Below are positions 16,553-25,722 of a stretch of DNA of 64,000 nucleotides, one piece after another. The stretch comes from OLB6 sp964620125. Its GTDB lineage: Bacteria; Bacteroidota; Ignavibacteria; Kapaibacteriales; Kapaibacteriaceae. Both the position numbers and the translations under genes were made by a program. Positions within the stretch are counted from its first letter, which is position 1. Each line of letters starts with the position of its first letter. The stretch is from the NCBI GenBank assembly GCA_964620125.1, contig CAZUGQ010000008.1, positions 38,175-102,174 of the forward strand. The letters are read 5' to 3'. The notes beneath the pieces were generated by a model that saw only the letters and a program-made list of their open reading frames with translations, made no database searches and was not told the DNA's origin.

Positions 16553-18541
16553 ATGTTGAGCGTTGAAGATATTACCGATGCTTTATACCATGCCGCACTC
16601 AAGCTTGATGGGGAGGCGATGGAAGGTCTGTATCGTGAGCTCAGACAACTGGGCACGCCCAGCGCCGATGCGCTCGAAGCACGATATCGGGGCCTTTTGG
16701 CAAACAATCTTGGCGAGTACGATCGAGCGCTTCCTCTTTACGAGCGAGCGTTAGGCCTATTCACGGATATGGCGGACATAGAGAGAATGGCAACGTGCCT
16801 CAACGACATCGCCATTGTTCATAGCAAACTCGGCTATGCGAAAGCATCTATGGAGATGTTTGAGAGGGCACATGAGTTATTTGTTTCTGTGGGAAGTACC
16901 CCCGGCGCTGTTAAGGCTCGTTTGAACATCGCCATTGAACTAGATGAATCAGGAGACCTGGTAGGCGCACTGAAGCAGTACCGAGCATGTCTTGCAGACA
17001 CCCCTGAGGAAGACAAGCCAACACGTGCCAGCATATTGCAATGTATTGCGGCTGTGTTATCGGATCTAGGCATGTACACAGAAGCCTTGGAGTATGCTTA
17101 CAGATCTCACGACATCTATCTAACGATGGATGATGTTCGGGGCATCGTAGAGACCTTGAGCATTATCGGCAACTCGTTTGTCACTCACGGTGAGTTTGCC
17201 GTTGCCATCGAATATTTTGATCGTGCTGTTGACGCATGTCACCGCGCGCAGTATCGTGTTGGCCTTGCGTCCATTCTTCAAGCGAAAGCACGGGTGTATA
17301 ACAGCCTATCAGACTATACGGCGGCCGATCGCTTTCTGCACGAGGCTCTTCATGTTTTAGGAAATGATGGTAGTGTTCTCACTCGATTTACCATCAAACG
17401 TAGCCTAGCCATCAATTTGCGCGAAAGCAAAGAGTTCGATGCGGCGATCGCAATTCTTGATCAAGTAGCAGAATGGCGGAAGTCGGAAGGCAATCATCAG
17501 TGGCTGAACGATGCCCTCTATCACAAGACTCAATGTTTAGTCATGGCGGGTCGTGTTGAGGAAGCTCGGTCAGTTTTTAACAGCCGGGTGGAGACGGCGG
17601 AGGAGGCTGTATGGATTCACATTACACGTATGTACACCGAGGCCGCTCTACTCGATGCCGAAGGGTCGTTTGAACAGGGCAACAACCTTGCAATACAGGC
17701 GCTGCAGCAAGTGCGGGAGCTCAAGATTGCCGACGTTGAACCTACGATCTTGAAACTTCTGATGACCATCGCTCAGCACCGTAACGACTTTCCCGCATAT
17801 GTGAAGTACTCTAACGAAGCAAGGGAGGAAACGGATAGATACCGAGGTCACGATACAACCACTCGAATAGCACTCTTGAGCAAAGAGCGCGAGATTAGAG
17901 AGGAGCGTGAACAGCGCTCTCGAGAAAGAGAGTTGTTGTTCGGTACACTTCCGGCCGCAGTGGCCGAACGTATGATTCAAGGCAAAAAGGTTGTTGGTGA
18001 TCACTTCGAACATGCTGCCGTGCTCTTTGCAGACATTGTTGGCTTTACCGCGCACACAGCGAACATGAGTCCGGACTCCGTGGTAAACCTGCTGGAAATG
18101 TTGTACAGCACGTTTGATTCAATCTGCTTGAGCCATGATGTGATCAAGATTAAAACCATTGGCGACTCCTACATGTGCTTCAAAGAAGATAGCACTGCCA
18201 ACATTAACGCAACAGCACTGGCTAGTGCTGCAATCGCTATGCACGCAACACCACTCGTCTGGCCGAATGGCATGCCACTTACCCTCAGAATTGGAATGCA
18301 TGTTGGTCCGGTTACTGCCGGCGTACTCGGCACGCAGCGCATGCAGTACGATGTCTGGGGCGACACCGTAAACGTGGCCTCGCGCATGGAAAGCACCAGC
18401 GAGCCCGGCCGTATCCAAGTGAGCGAAGCCTTTGCAAACTCCCTAGGCCCCCACGCCCCCATGCCCCTAACCCCTAGAGGCGAGATTGAAGTAAAAGGCA
18501 AGGGGCTGATGCAGACGTATTGGTTGGAGAGCAACACATGA
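16553..18541 (+). CDS. TPR-adenylyl cyclase 4
   Basis: A 662-aa cytosolic protein with TPR-like helical repeats (about 40-400), a hinge containing LPAAVAERMIQGKK and a class III cyclase domain. LFADIVGFT, IKTIGDSYM, YDVWGDTVN and NVASRMEST carry the expected metal-binding, adenine-selecting and transition-state residues. It begins 11 nt after cyclase 3 (ATG at 16553, no SD) and its stop overlaps the next start (ATGA). The TPR half differs strongly from cyclase 3 while the last part is nearly identical, which fits partial gene conversion. Confidence 0.85.
   Translation: MLSVEDITDALYHAALKLDGEAMEGLYRELRQLGTPSADALEARYRGLLANNLGEYDRALPLYERALGLFTDMADIERMATCLNDIAIVHSKLGYAKASMEMFERAHELFVSVGSTPGAVKARLNIAIELDESGDLVGALKQYRACLADTPEEDKPTRASILQCIAAVLSDLGMYTEALEYAYRSHDIYLTMDDVRGIVETLSIIGNSFVTHGEFAVAIEYFDRAVDACHRAQYRVGLASILQAKARVYNSLSDYTAADRFLHEALHVLGNDGSVLTRFTIKRSLAINLRESKEFDAAIAILDQVAEWRKSEGNHQWLNDALYHKTQCLVMAGRVEEARSVFNSRVETAEEAVWIHITRMYTEAALLDAEGSFEQGNNLAIQALQQVRELKIADVEPTILKLLMTIAQHRNDFPAYVKYSNEAREETDRYRGHDTTTRIALLSKEREIREEREQRSRERELLFGTLPAAVAERMIQGKKVVGDHFEHAAVLFADIVGFTAHTANMSPDSVVNLLEMLYSTFDSICLSHDVIKIKTIGDSYMCFKEDSTANINATALASAAIAMHATPLVWPNGMPLTLRIGMHVGPVTAGVLGTQRMQYDVWGDTVNVASRMESTSEPGRIQVSEAFANSLGPHAPMPLTPRGEIEVKGKGLMQTYWLESNT
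18356..18481 (+). repeat. 126-bp identical block, copy B
   Basis: Inside cyclase 4; same sequence as copies A and C. The block runs from TGGGGCGACACC to CCCCTAGAGGC. Confidence 0.9.
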
Positions 18542-20568
18542 GAACATTCGAAGAGATCTCGGTCGACATTCAAGAAGCTATATCGGCTTGTGATGTTGAA
18601 TCATTGAAAATACTGGCCGATGAAATGATGACATTGGAATCATCCGAAGCAAGAGCGGAAGCAACAGTTGCAAGGGCATTTGTCGAGTACCGAACCGGGA
18701 ACCCAGAACACAGCCTTGAAGAACTCAAAGGTGCATTGTCAATGTACACGGAACTTGGCAACGTTTCTGCCGGTGCAAAGGTTCACCACAACATTGCCTT
18801 GGTACTTATGAACACTGATCGCAGGTCATCTGCATTGGATCACTTCAACTCTGCTTTGATGATGTATAGTCAACTTGGCAGCACATTAAAGGTTGCGAGT
18901 GTCAATCGCAATATTGGAAGGCTACACCAGATAACTGGTCACGACTCACTAGCACTTGAACACTTCAGGAGGGCACTGTCAATATTTGAAGAGCACGGAA
19001 CGCAACAGGATATACTTCACGTGTTGTCAAGTATGGGAACCTCACACTTCAATCGAGATGAGTACAATGAGGCACTTACCTGTTTCGAGAAATCACTTGC
19101 ATTGTGCGAAAGCATCGGTGATCAGACGTACTTGCCAACCTTGATTGGAAACATGGGAAACGTGTACTGCCATACAGGTCAATACCCTCTTGCCCTGCAG
19201 TCATTCCGTAGAGCTTTGGCCCTGCATGAAACGCAGGACACAAAAAACGGTGCAGCTCTCGTGATTGGAAATTTGGGGAATCTGTACTCTCTCGTAGGTG
19301 ATACAGAGACGGCACTGGAACACTACCTGCGAGCGCTGTCAGCACACAGGGAACTTGGGAATCACAACTCTGTTGCCGTTTGCACGCTAAACCTTGGGTT
19401 GCTATACCAGACAAAACGTGAGTACACAGTTGCATTGAACTTTCTCAATCAGGCACTACTTCTGTTTGTAAGTCAAGACAACCATGCTCAAGCAGAACGA
19501 GTCGGTGTTTGCCGTGTGTCCGTGTTACTCGGAATGCAAGACTATGATGAAGCTGAGCAACAAATGAAGAAGCTGACGATCAGCACATCATCTAGCCCGG
19601 CAACGAGATCACTGCATGTTATCAACATGGCCTTGCTTTCAGAATACCATGGAGATCTCGACTCAGCACGGAAACAACTACTAGTTGCGAAGACTCTTGC
19701 AGAAACGGCCAATTTGCGAGAATACACGGCCGATTGTTGCCGACACCTCCGAGATCTTTCCGCAAAGCAAAACGATCTTGCCGCCTATATAGAACATAAT
19801 GACGAATACCAACGAATCACCGAGGAGATCCACGGTAAGGAAGCCACTCAGCGTTTAGCCATGATAGAGGCGGAGCGGAAAATAGAAGCCGAGTTGCGAG
19901 AACGCGATAAAGAACGCGCACTCCTCTATGGCGCTTTGCCCGAGACCGTTGCCAAGCGTATGCTACGCGGCGAGGAAGTCACTGGCGATTATTCCGAATA
20001 TGCCAGCGTAATCTTTCTCGACATCGTTGGGTTTACGGCAATCTCCGACAGGATCCCCCCTGGTCACGTGGTGCATCTGCTAAGTCAGATCTTTTCCGCA
20101 CTTGACGACGTTTGCAAACGGCATGGCGTTACCAAGATCAAAACAATTGGCGACTCATATATGGCGGTGTCTGGTGTGCCCGAAGTCCACGTTGACCACG
20201 CACAACGCGCCGCACGAGTAGCCGTGGAAATGCTCAAGACGCTGGATCAATTGTCGATCACTCAGCCCCCCGGACAGGAAGACACGTCGTGGACAAGGTA
20301 TGGAGGCACCATTCAGGTTCGCATTGGCATGCACAGTGGTCCGGTTACCGCTGGCGTTATCGGCACAGAACGCTTGCAGTACGACGTCTGGGGCGACACC
20401 GTAAACGTGGCCTCGCGCATGGAAAGCACCAGCGAGCCCGGCCGTATCCAAGTGAGCGAAGCCTTTGCAAACTCCCTAGGCCCCCACGCCCCCATGCCCC
20501 TAACCCCTAGAGGCACCATCGATATAAAAGGCAAAGGTTTGATGCACACCTTTTGGCTGGAAACCTAA
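18538..20568 (+). CDS. TPR-adenylyl cyclase 5
   Basis: A 676-aa cytosolic protein starting MRTFEEISVDIQEAI. TPR units fill about residues 40-380 (for example NMGNVYCHTGQYPLALQSF). The hinge LPETVAKRMLRGEE precedes a class III cyclase domain with IFLDIVGFT, IKTIGDSYM, YDVWGDTVN and NVASRMEST, intact for cAMP synthesis. A short extra loop (PPGQEDTSW) lies between the second metal Asp and the YDVWGD motif. The ATG overlaps the stop of cyclase 4. After the shared 126-bp block the sequence diverges (GTIDIKGKGLMHTFWL). Confidence 0.85.
   Translation: MRTFEEISVDIQEAISACDVESLKILADEMMTLESSEARAEATVARAFVEYRTGNPEHSLEELKGALSMYTELGNVSAGAKVHHNIALVLMNTDRRSSALDHFNSALMMYSQLGSTLKVASVNRNIGRLHQITGHDSLALEHFRRALSIFEEHGTQQDILHVLSSMGTSHFNRDEYNEALTCFEKSLALCESIGDQTYLPTLIGNMGNVYCHTGQYPLALQSFRRALALHETQDTKNGAALVIGNLGNLYSLVGDTETALEHYLRALSAHRELGNHNSVAVCTLNLGLLYQTKREYTVALNFLNQALLLFVSQDNHAQAERVGVCRVSVLLGMQDYDEAEQQMKKLTISTSSSPATRSLHVINMALLSEYHGDLDSARKQLLVAKTLAETANLREYTADCCRHLRDLSAKQNDLAAYIEHNDEYQRITEEIHGKEATQRLAMIEAERKIEAELRERDKERALLYGALPETVAKRMLRGEEVTGDYSEYASVIFLDIVGFTAISDRIPPGHVVHLLSQIFSALDDVCKRHGVTKIKTIGDSYMAVSGVPEVHVDHAQRAARVAVEMLKTLDQLSITQPPGQEDTSWTRYGGTIQVRIGMHSGPVTAGVIGTERLQYDVWGDTVNVASRMESTSEPGRIQVSEAFANSLGPHAPMPLTPRGTIDIKGKGLMHTFWLET
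20389..20514 (+). repeat. 126-bp identical block, copy C
   Basis: Inside cyclase 5; identical to copies A and B, while the DNA immediately before and after differs from both. Confidence 0.9.
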
Positions 20569-20604
20569 CATGAATAGTATTCCATCTCTCATTTCTCATC
20601 CCTC

Positions 20605-22488
20605 ATGAGCCAGGAAGCCGCAGCACAAGTCAACGCACTGCTCAACCGCATCAAATCCATTGAGGGCACCGCCGACCAGGCAACGCTGCTGTCACTGAGC
20701 AAGGAAGCAAATGAGTTAGCCGCTACAACGGCCAACAATCTGCTCATTGCCAGAGCTTTTGCCGAGCGAGTGCGGGTCATGCTCAAGGACAAGGTAAACC
20801 TCGACTCAAGAATCGCTTTCCTGGAGCTGGAGCTAGAGACCACTGATGTGCTGCAGGCTCCAGTATGCGTGGCTTCGCTACACGAAAATCTCGCTAATGC
20901 CTATTGGGAAAAAGGCGACTACTCAACCACCTTGAATCACGCGCGTGTTGCCGAAACCATGTTCCGCGAGTTGGACATACCGGAGCACCTGGCCAATGTT
21001 ATTCGTGTACGAGGCATCACGTATTACAAACAGGGTAACCTTACGTTGGCACTTGAGCAGCTGGAGCAATCTCTGGCAATGTTTACAGAGCTTGGCTTGA
21101 AAAGTGCGATGGCAGGCGACCTTCACAACCTTGCCAACATCTACAGCAACCTCGAACAATACGAAAAGGCGATTTCCTACTATCGAACAGCACTCGACAT
21201 CAACGAATCCGTGGGTAACACGAACTGGGCAGCAAAAAACCTTGGCGCCCTTTCCAGTATGTACAGACTGCGTGGGGACTTTGCTACAGCATTGGAGTAT
21301 GCACAACGCTGTCTTGCACTCCATGAAAACATGAATGATCCAATCAACAGTTGCGTGGCACTGTTCTACCTCGGGCAGGTGTACGAAGATGCTGGTCAGT
21401 ATGCCGATGCTTTGGCGCAGTACGAGCGATCACTAGAGTCTGCCATCGCTGCTCGGGCACGACATATAGAGATTAGTGCCCGTGCATCCATTGGTGCGCT
21501 GTACGGAAAGGACGCATGGGATGGTAAAAATCTGGTGCAAGCCGAGGCCATCATAAGGCGCTCCATTGATGAATTTGATGAGCTGGGTGCAAAAAAGCAG
21601 GTTGATGAGTGCTACCGAACACTGAGCGGCATCTACGAGCAAACAGGCCGATGGGAAGATGCATTGCATGCATACAAACGTCATGTTGAACTCCGCGACG
21701 AAGTTGTGAATGCGGACCTGCACTCCAAAGCCCAGCAATACGAGCAGTTCCGTGAGCAGGCCGAACGCGAGAAAGAAGTGGCCGTGGCGCAGGCCGCCGC
21801 ATCGGCACGAAAGAACGCCACGGTTGACCTGCTCAACAAGGTGCTGCCCGATCGTATTGCCGAGCGTATCATTGCCGGTGAACGGGTGGCGGATTATTTC
21901 TCGTCGGTCTCCATTCTCTTTGCCGACATCGTCGGTTTTACCACCATCGCAGCCCGCATGCCCGCCAAGGCAGTTCTTGGTGTGCTTAACCACGTGTTTG
22001 GTGAGTTCGACAGGATCATGGAAACACACGGCTGCGAAAAAATCAAAACCATGGGCGACGGCTACCTGGCCGTTGCCGGGTTACCCGTCGAATGCGCCAA
22101 TCATGCTGAGCGTCTCACACGTGCAGCGCTGGACATGATGTCAGTCACCAAACTCCCCGACCACATCGTCTCCACACTCCCACGAAACACCGGCTTCGAA
22201 ATCCGCATTGGCCTCCACACCGGCTCATGTTTTGCGGGCATCGTTGGCGAGCAACGGTTTGTGTATGATGTGTACAGCGACGCCGTAAACGTAGCCGCAC
22301 GCATGGAGAGCCACGGCGAACCCGGGCGCATTACTGTAAGCGAAGACTTCGCCTTCCACCTGCAGAACCGTCTGGACATGGCCCCCGACGAAACCCTGAG
22401 CCCCCTAACATTTATCGAGCGCGACGAGATTGCCATCAAAGGCAAGGGGCTCATGAAAACCTACTTTGTTGAAAGAGCCGCCCAATGA
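20605..22488 (+). CDS. TPR-adenylyl cyclase 6 (divergent)
   Basis: A 627-aa protein, last in the operon, 36 nt after cyclase 5. TPR repeats (about 80-330) include NLANIYSNLEQYEKAISYY. The hinge LPDRIAERIIAGER leads to a class III cyclase with LFADIVGFT, IKTMGDGYL and NVAARMESHGE. The base-selecting motif is YDVYSDAVN instead of YDVWGDTVN; the key Asp is kept, so cAMP is still predicted. It lacks the C-rich insert and the 126-bp block, so it has not shared in the conversion. An AGCCCCCT motif lies near its 3' end. Confidence 0.85.
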   Translation: MSQEAAAQVNALLNRIKSIEGTADQATLLSLSKEANELAATTANNLLIARAFAERVRVMLKDKVNLDSRIAFLELELETTDVLQAPVCVASLHENLANAYWEKGDYSTTLNHARVAETMFRELDIPEHLANVIRVRGITYYKQGNLTLALEQLEQSLAMFTELGLKSAMAGDLHNLANIYSNLEQYEKAISYYRTALDINESVGNTNWAAKNLGALSSMYRLRGDFATALEYAQRCLALHENMNDPINSCVALFYLGQVYEDAGQYADALAQYERSLESAIAARARHIEISARASIGALYGKDAWDGKNLVQAEAIIRRSIDEFDELGAKKQVDECYRTLSGIYEQTGRWEDALHAYKRHVELRDEVVNADLHSKAQQYEQFREQAEREKEVAVAQAAASARKNATVDLLNKVLPDRIAERIIAGERVADYFSSVSILFADIVGFTTIAARMPAKAVLGVLNHVFGEFDRIMETHGCEKIKTMGDGYLAVAGLPVECANHAERLTRAALDMMSVTKLPDHIVSTLPRNTGFEIRIGLHTGSCFAGIVGEQRFVYDVYSDAVNVAARMESHGEPGRITVSEDFAFHLQNRLDMAPDETLSPLTFIERDEIAIKGKGLMKTYFVERAAQ

Positions 22489-22545
22489 TTGTATGTGCCC
22501 AAGGGGGCTCGGGCAGGCGTATCGGTTGGAGCCAGTGGCCAGGCA

Positions 22546-23553
22546 CTAAATCCTAAACCGATAATTCAGATTGAGCATGGCAGACCACCGACCGAATAGG
22601 CCGGCTTCGGCTCGTAGCACCCACTCCTTGTTGATTTCCCACTGAGCACCAAGCAACATGTTTGTTGGCACAGCCAAGGCCTTGTTGATGTTGTAGTTCA
22701 CCGTGCTGTTAAGAAGTGGGTTGTCACTCTCGCTCAACCGCTGCATGAGTTCGTCTACGGCTGCCTGCTGCCACCGCTGTAAGTTCTGATACCACTCACT
22801 CTCCTGATATCCTTCCGAGAACTCTTCGAGCGCATCGAGAACTTCTTGTGGCAAGGCATCGGAAATCAGAATAGATCCGTCCGTAACAGAGGCAACGTTC
22901 GCCGACATCATCCCAACCCATGCCGCTAGCTTCATTCCTTTATCGTTGAGTGGAAAGGTGTGCCCGAATCGCAATCCGATCACGTTCGTGAGAACAGGTT
23001 CAGAAAGTTTCTCCAAATCGGCCCACGCCCAGTTAACGTCTACCGATCCCCAATGGTCCCAAATGCCGAATGCCGTGGTTAAGCCTACTCCATAGTATTG
23101 TCCGGGTTGATCAACCGACGATGTGAACTGTGCAGGTGATGTTAGCTCTACCGTTGTGTTGGCTTGAGCCACACCATACATGCCATAGACGTTAAGAAAC
23201 GGAAACAACCACAAATCTGCTCTGAAGTTCGTTGTAAGGACGGTGCTAGAGTTGCTACCAAACTTTACAACTGGAACGGGCGTGAGAGCACCATCATTAA
23301 GACTGAGTTGTAGCTCCGAGATGTTGATGGGTTGAGTGATATACATGCCAATCAGGTTTAGACCGACTGGATACGGGATATTAAAGCCCCTTTTCACAAC
23401 ATCCTTGCCCCAGATGGGAAAGATGTAGTCATATTCTCCTTCTTTTGCGGACGGAAGCGTGTCAGTGAGGAAGCTTCCTGTCTGTGCACGGATCAGCGTT
23501 GTTGCTGTAAGCACAGCAAGGAGAGCAAGAGCCTGAGTCACTAATTTGTGCAT
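22546..23553 (-). CDS. Predicted outer-membrane beta-barrel protein
   Basis: A 335-aa protein with a signal peptide (HKLVTQALALLAVLTATTLIRAQ), alternating hydrophobic strands and a C-terminus LNLNYRFRI typical of an outer-membrane barrel. A helical acidic stretch around residues 240-275 (LPQEVLDALEEF) is an unusual plug-like insertion. Function unknown. It is divergent from the next gene with only 23 nt between the start codons, so both promoters must overlap or lie within the neighbouring coding sequence. Confidence 0.65.
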   Translation of the reverse strand: MHKLVTQALALLAVLTATTLIRAQTGSFLTDTLPSAKEGEYDYIFPIWGKDVVKRGFNIPYPVGLNLIGMYITQPINISELQLSLNDGALTPVPVVKFGSNSSTVLTTNFRADLWLFPFLNVYGMYGVAQANTTVELTSPAQFTSSVDQPGQYYGVGLTTAFGIWDHWGSVDVNWAWADLEKLSEPVLTNVIGLRFGHTFPLNDKGMKLAAWVGMMSANVASVTDGSILISDALPQEVLDALEEFSEGYQESEWYQNLQRWQQAAVDELMQRLSESDNPLLNSTVNYNINKALAVPTNMLLGAQWEINKEWVLRAEAGLFGRWSAMLNLNYRFRI

Positions 23554-23576
23554 CGTTCATCCTGGGTAGTTGAGTC

Positions 23577-24284
23577 GTGTCAAAGCTAGTTGTTGGCCTC
23601 GTACTCCTCACATTATTATCCTGCGTAGGATCTGCGCAGCCGATCATCATGCTACTGGTAGGCGACAAGATCGCTACTGAGAACTTTGTTGGCGGGATCA
23701 CCGGAGGAGTTAACGTCACAAACATATCTGGCATCAACGATGCACAATGGCAACTCTCGTGGTCATTTGGTGCGAGTCTTCATTGGCGTTTGTCGGACGA
23801 ATGGCACCTTTGTCCCGAGGCATACTTCAAGTCACCAGGTGGCGTTAGCAATCTTTCTGGAACGTGGACATCCTTTCCCAGCATCGACACCATCATTTCC
23901 GATCGCGAGGAGTGGCTTGCAACAACGTACGTGGCCGTTCCCATTCTCATGAAGTACCGCATCGGCGTCGCCTACATCCTTGCAGGACCGCAGGTGTCGT
24001 ACCTTGTTGCAGCCACCGACAATGTTCGCGGTGTTGGGCCGGAAGGTGCCATGTTCACCGCTGAAAAGAGTGCGTTTGGTCGGCTCAACCGCTGGGATGT
24101 TGGGCTGGTAGGGGGCTTGGAATTCTTGTTAGTGCCGTCGTTTGGTATTCATTCACTGCGAGTGGGTGTTCGATATTATCAAGGGTTTATCGACGTAACA
24201 ACGGATCCTTCATCTAACCTGAACAGCGGATGCAGTGTAACTCTTGGCATTCCAATCGGTGGTTCTCCGAAGTCAGTAGAGTAA
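23577..24284 (+). CDS. Outer-membrane beta-barrel protein (PorT-like)
   Basis: A 235-aa protein with a GTG start and signal peptide SKLVVGLVLLTLLSCVGSAQ. The rest alternates hydrophobic strands: FGASLHWRLSDEWHLCPEAYF, VAVPILMKYRI and VGLVGGLEFLLVPSF resemble the outer-membrane beta-barrel/PorT-like families of Bacteroidota (strand-turn-strand, with YVAVPILMKYRI like the usual LxIPLLLKY). Function unknown. The GTG is supported only by the signal peptide; no SD is visible. It carries one AGGGGGCT motif (24110-24117). Confidence 0.65.
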   Translation: MSKLVVGLVLLTLLSCVGSAQPIIMLLVGDKIATENFVGGITGGVNVTNISGINDAQWQLSWSFGASLHWRLSDEWHLCPEAYFKSPGGVSNLSGTWTSFPSIDTIISDREEWLATTYVAVPILMKYRIGVAYILAGPQVSYLVAATDNVRGVGPEGAMFTAEKSAFGRLNRWDVGLVGGLEFLLVPSFGIHSLRVGVRYYQGFIDVTTDPSSNLNSGCSVTLGIPIGGSPKSVE

Positions 24285-24751
24285 AAGCCTGTTTGATGTT
24301 TAGAGATACATACTGTACCCACGATGCAGTATGATTCTTCTCTGTGGGGAGCCTCAGAAATCACTGGCCCACTTCATCTTCAACCATACATTTCACCCTT
24401 TTCCTAAGCTCTGCCTGTCGTAGCTGAAATATTGCTGCGTTGCCTTGGTGAATGTTTGCTTCGCATTTAATCACTTGGCGCACACAGTTGATGGCGTCGA
24501 TGGCGCTGGTTTTCGCTGCACACTACCATACCACTGCCCATCAAGGACAACACGGCAGGCAATCTGCAAGCAGTTAATTCAGGGCACAACCACATCGATG
24601 AACTGATGTACAAACCACGCCAGCAAATGGGATGGCACGCAGAGGTTAACAATCGGATTCTGCACGAACGAACACAGTTATCTACTTATACACATCACAG
24701 ACTCTCAGCCACGGCACCAAAACTCAACAGCAGTAGATGCGTCGGTGATGC
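24285..24751 (-). other. Gene-free stretch with probable decayed coding sequence
   Basis: No intact gene. On the minus strand, fragments in different frames look coding: one (about 24362-24520) reads AIDAINCVRQVIKCEANIH then QLRQAELRKRVK, with an upstream piece VVLDGQWYGSVQRKPA in another frame. This suggests a frameshifted, nonsense-bearing gene remnant. It may be the decayed downstream part of the 24752-25378 gene or a separate gene. Homology was not recognised. Confidence 0.3.
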
Positions 24752-25378
24752 CTATCGCAGACGCAATCCTACACTGTGCAGCACGATTGGCTGTAAATGT
24801 TCATCAATGACCGCACCAGTCTTAGCATGCAAACTAAACGCATGGTCAAAGGTTTCGCGGTAAATGTATGCTACGACTTCACCAAAGGAGTTCCGTCGGA
24901 TATGTCTGTATTGCTCACTAACACTCACTTCGTCGCGGATAAAAAGCTGGACGGCACAAAGTCTCTGTTGCAGATCTGCAATTGCAAGGATGACATCTGA
25001 AAGGTTGATGTGCTTGAAGGCAGCCAGCCCGATGATTGCCACGATGTATAGCGGCTGTGGAACTGCCCGCTCGTGTTCAGCCCAGATGTGAGGTACAAAG
25101 TCCTTGCGCCTTCTGAGTTCTTCTGAGAGCTCCTCCTCGCGCCTATCAGTCTTCTGCTTCTGAATAGTTGCTATCAAGGCCTCTTCAAACTCAGCGCCTC
25201 CGAGGGTAGATGTTCTAATACGCTCCACAAACTCTGCATCGGTTACATTATTCATCAGCAGCTTATCAAACCTCCGGAAGAACTTGGCTGCATTATCGTA
25301 GCCGAGAAGCATTGGAAGGTGGCCTCGATGTAGGTTCCGCTTCAGCATCAGCGTTGTTAGGTATTCTGATAGGAGCAT
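24752..25378 (-). CDS. Hypothetical protein, possibly truncated
   Basis: A 208-aa protein of unknown function. The N-terminal 50 residues (LSEYLTTLMLKRNLHRGHL, then MLLGYDNAAKFFRRFDKL) could be a helix-turn-helix of Cro/C1 type, followed by a charged linker and a hydrophobic helix (LYIVAIIGLAAFKHIN). It ends with TAG (24752-24754) in a region where coding-like fragments continue downstream, so the present C-terminus may be the product of a nonsense mutation. It is flanked on both sides by decayed sequence. Confidence 0.45.
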   Translation of the reverse strand: MLLSEYLTTLMLKRNLHRGHLPMLLGYDNAAKFFRRFDKLLMNNVTDAEFVERIRTSTLGGAEFEEALIATIQKQKTDRREEELSEELRRRKDFVPHIWAEHERAVPQPLYIVAIIGLAAFKHINLSDVILAIADLQQRLCAVQLFIRDEVSVSEQYRHIRRNSFGEVVAYIYRETFDHAFSLHAKTGAVIDEHLQPIVLHSVGLRLR

Positions 25379-25428
25379 AATGCGCAGCGTGAAACCAGAT
25401 TAGAGAAAGAGACTTTTGCTACGCCAAG

Positions 25429-25695
25429 TTAGGACTTGTCGAGGTACCATCGGACAGCAATACGATACAACTCGTTGTTTATCAATGAGAAGGTCTGGGT
25501 GACCGTAGTCTTTGTTAGCGACAACACACCACAAGTAAGCGAATTGCACAATGCATCAATGATCTGCACTCTTTCAAGTGGCTTTCCCTCATGCCTCTGC
25601 GTGAATGTTAAAGCTTGACATAGGCATGGTTCGATATCGCAAACGTATCCTCTGTCCTCTTCCGCCGCTAGTTTCTACCCCATTTGCCGACGCAT
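25429..25695 (-). pseudogene. Broken small gene with one amber stop
   Basis: An 88-codon minus-strand frame with coding character: MRRQMG, TAG (25675-25677), then KLAAEEDRGYVCDIEPCLC followed by ALTFTQRHEGKPLERVQII and RIAVRWYLDKS before a TAA. After the TAG there is no good start codon, so the gene is probably inactive. No family is recognised. It explains the otherwise gene-free interval 25379-25722. Confidence 0.4.
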
Positions 25696-25722
25696 CGATG
25701 TTTTCAGAAGTCCAGAAAAGTT

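Noticed and set aside
25436..25618. 60-aa plus-strand ORF
   Set aside because: The minus strand here has better coding character, and the plus ORF has no SD or recognisable composition.
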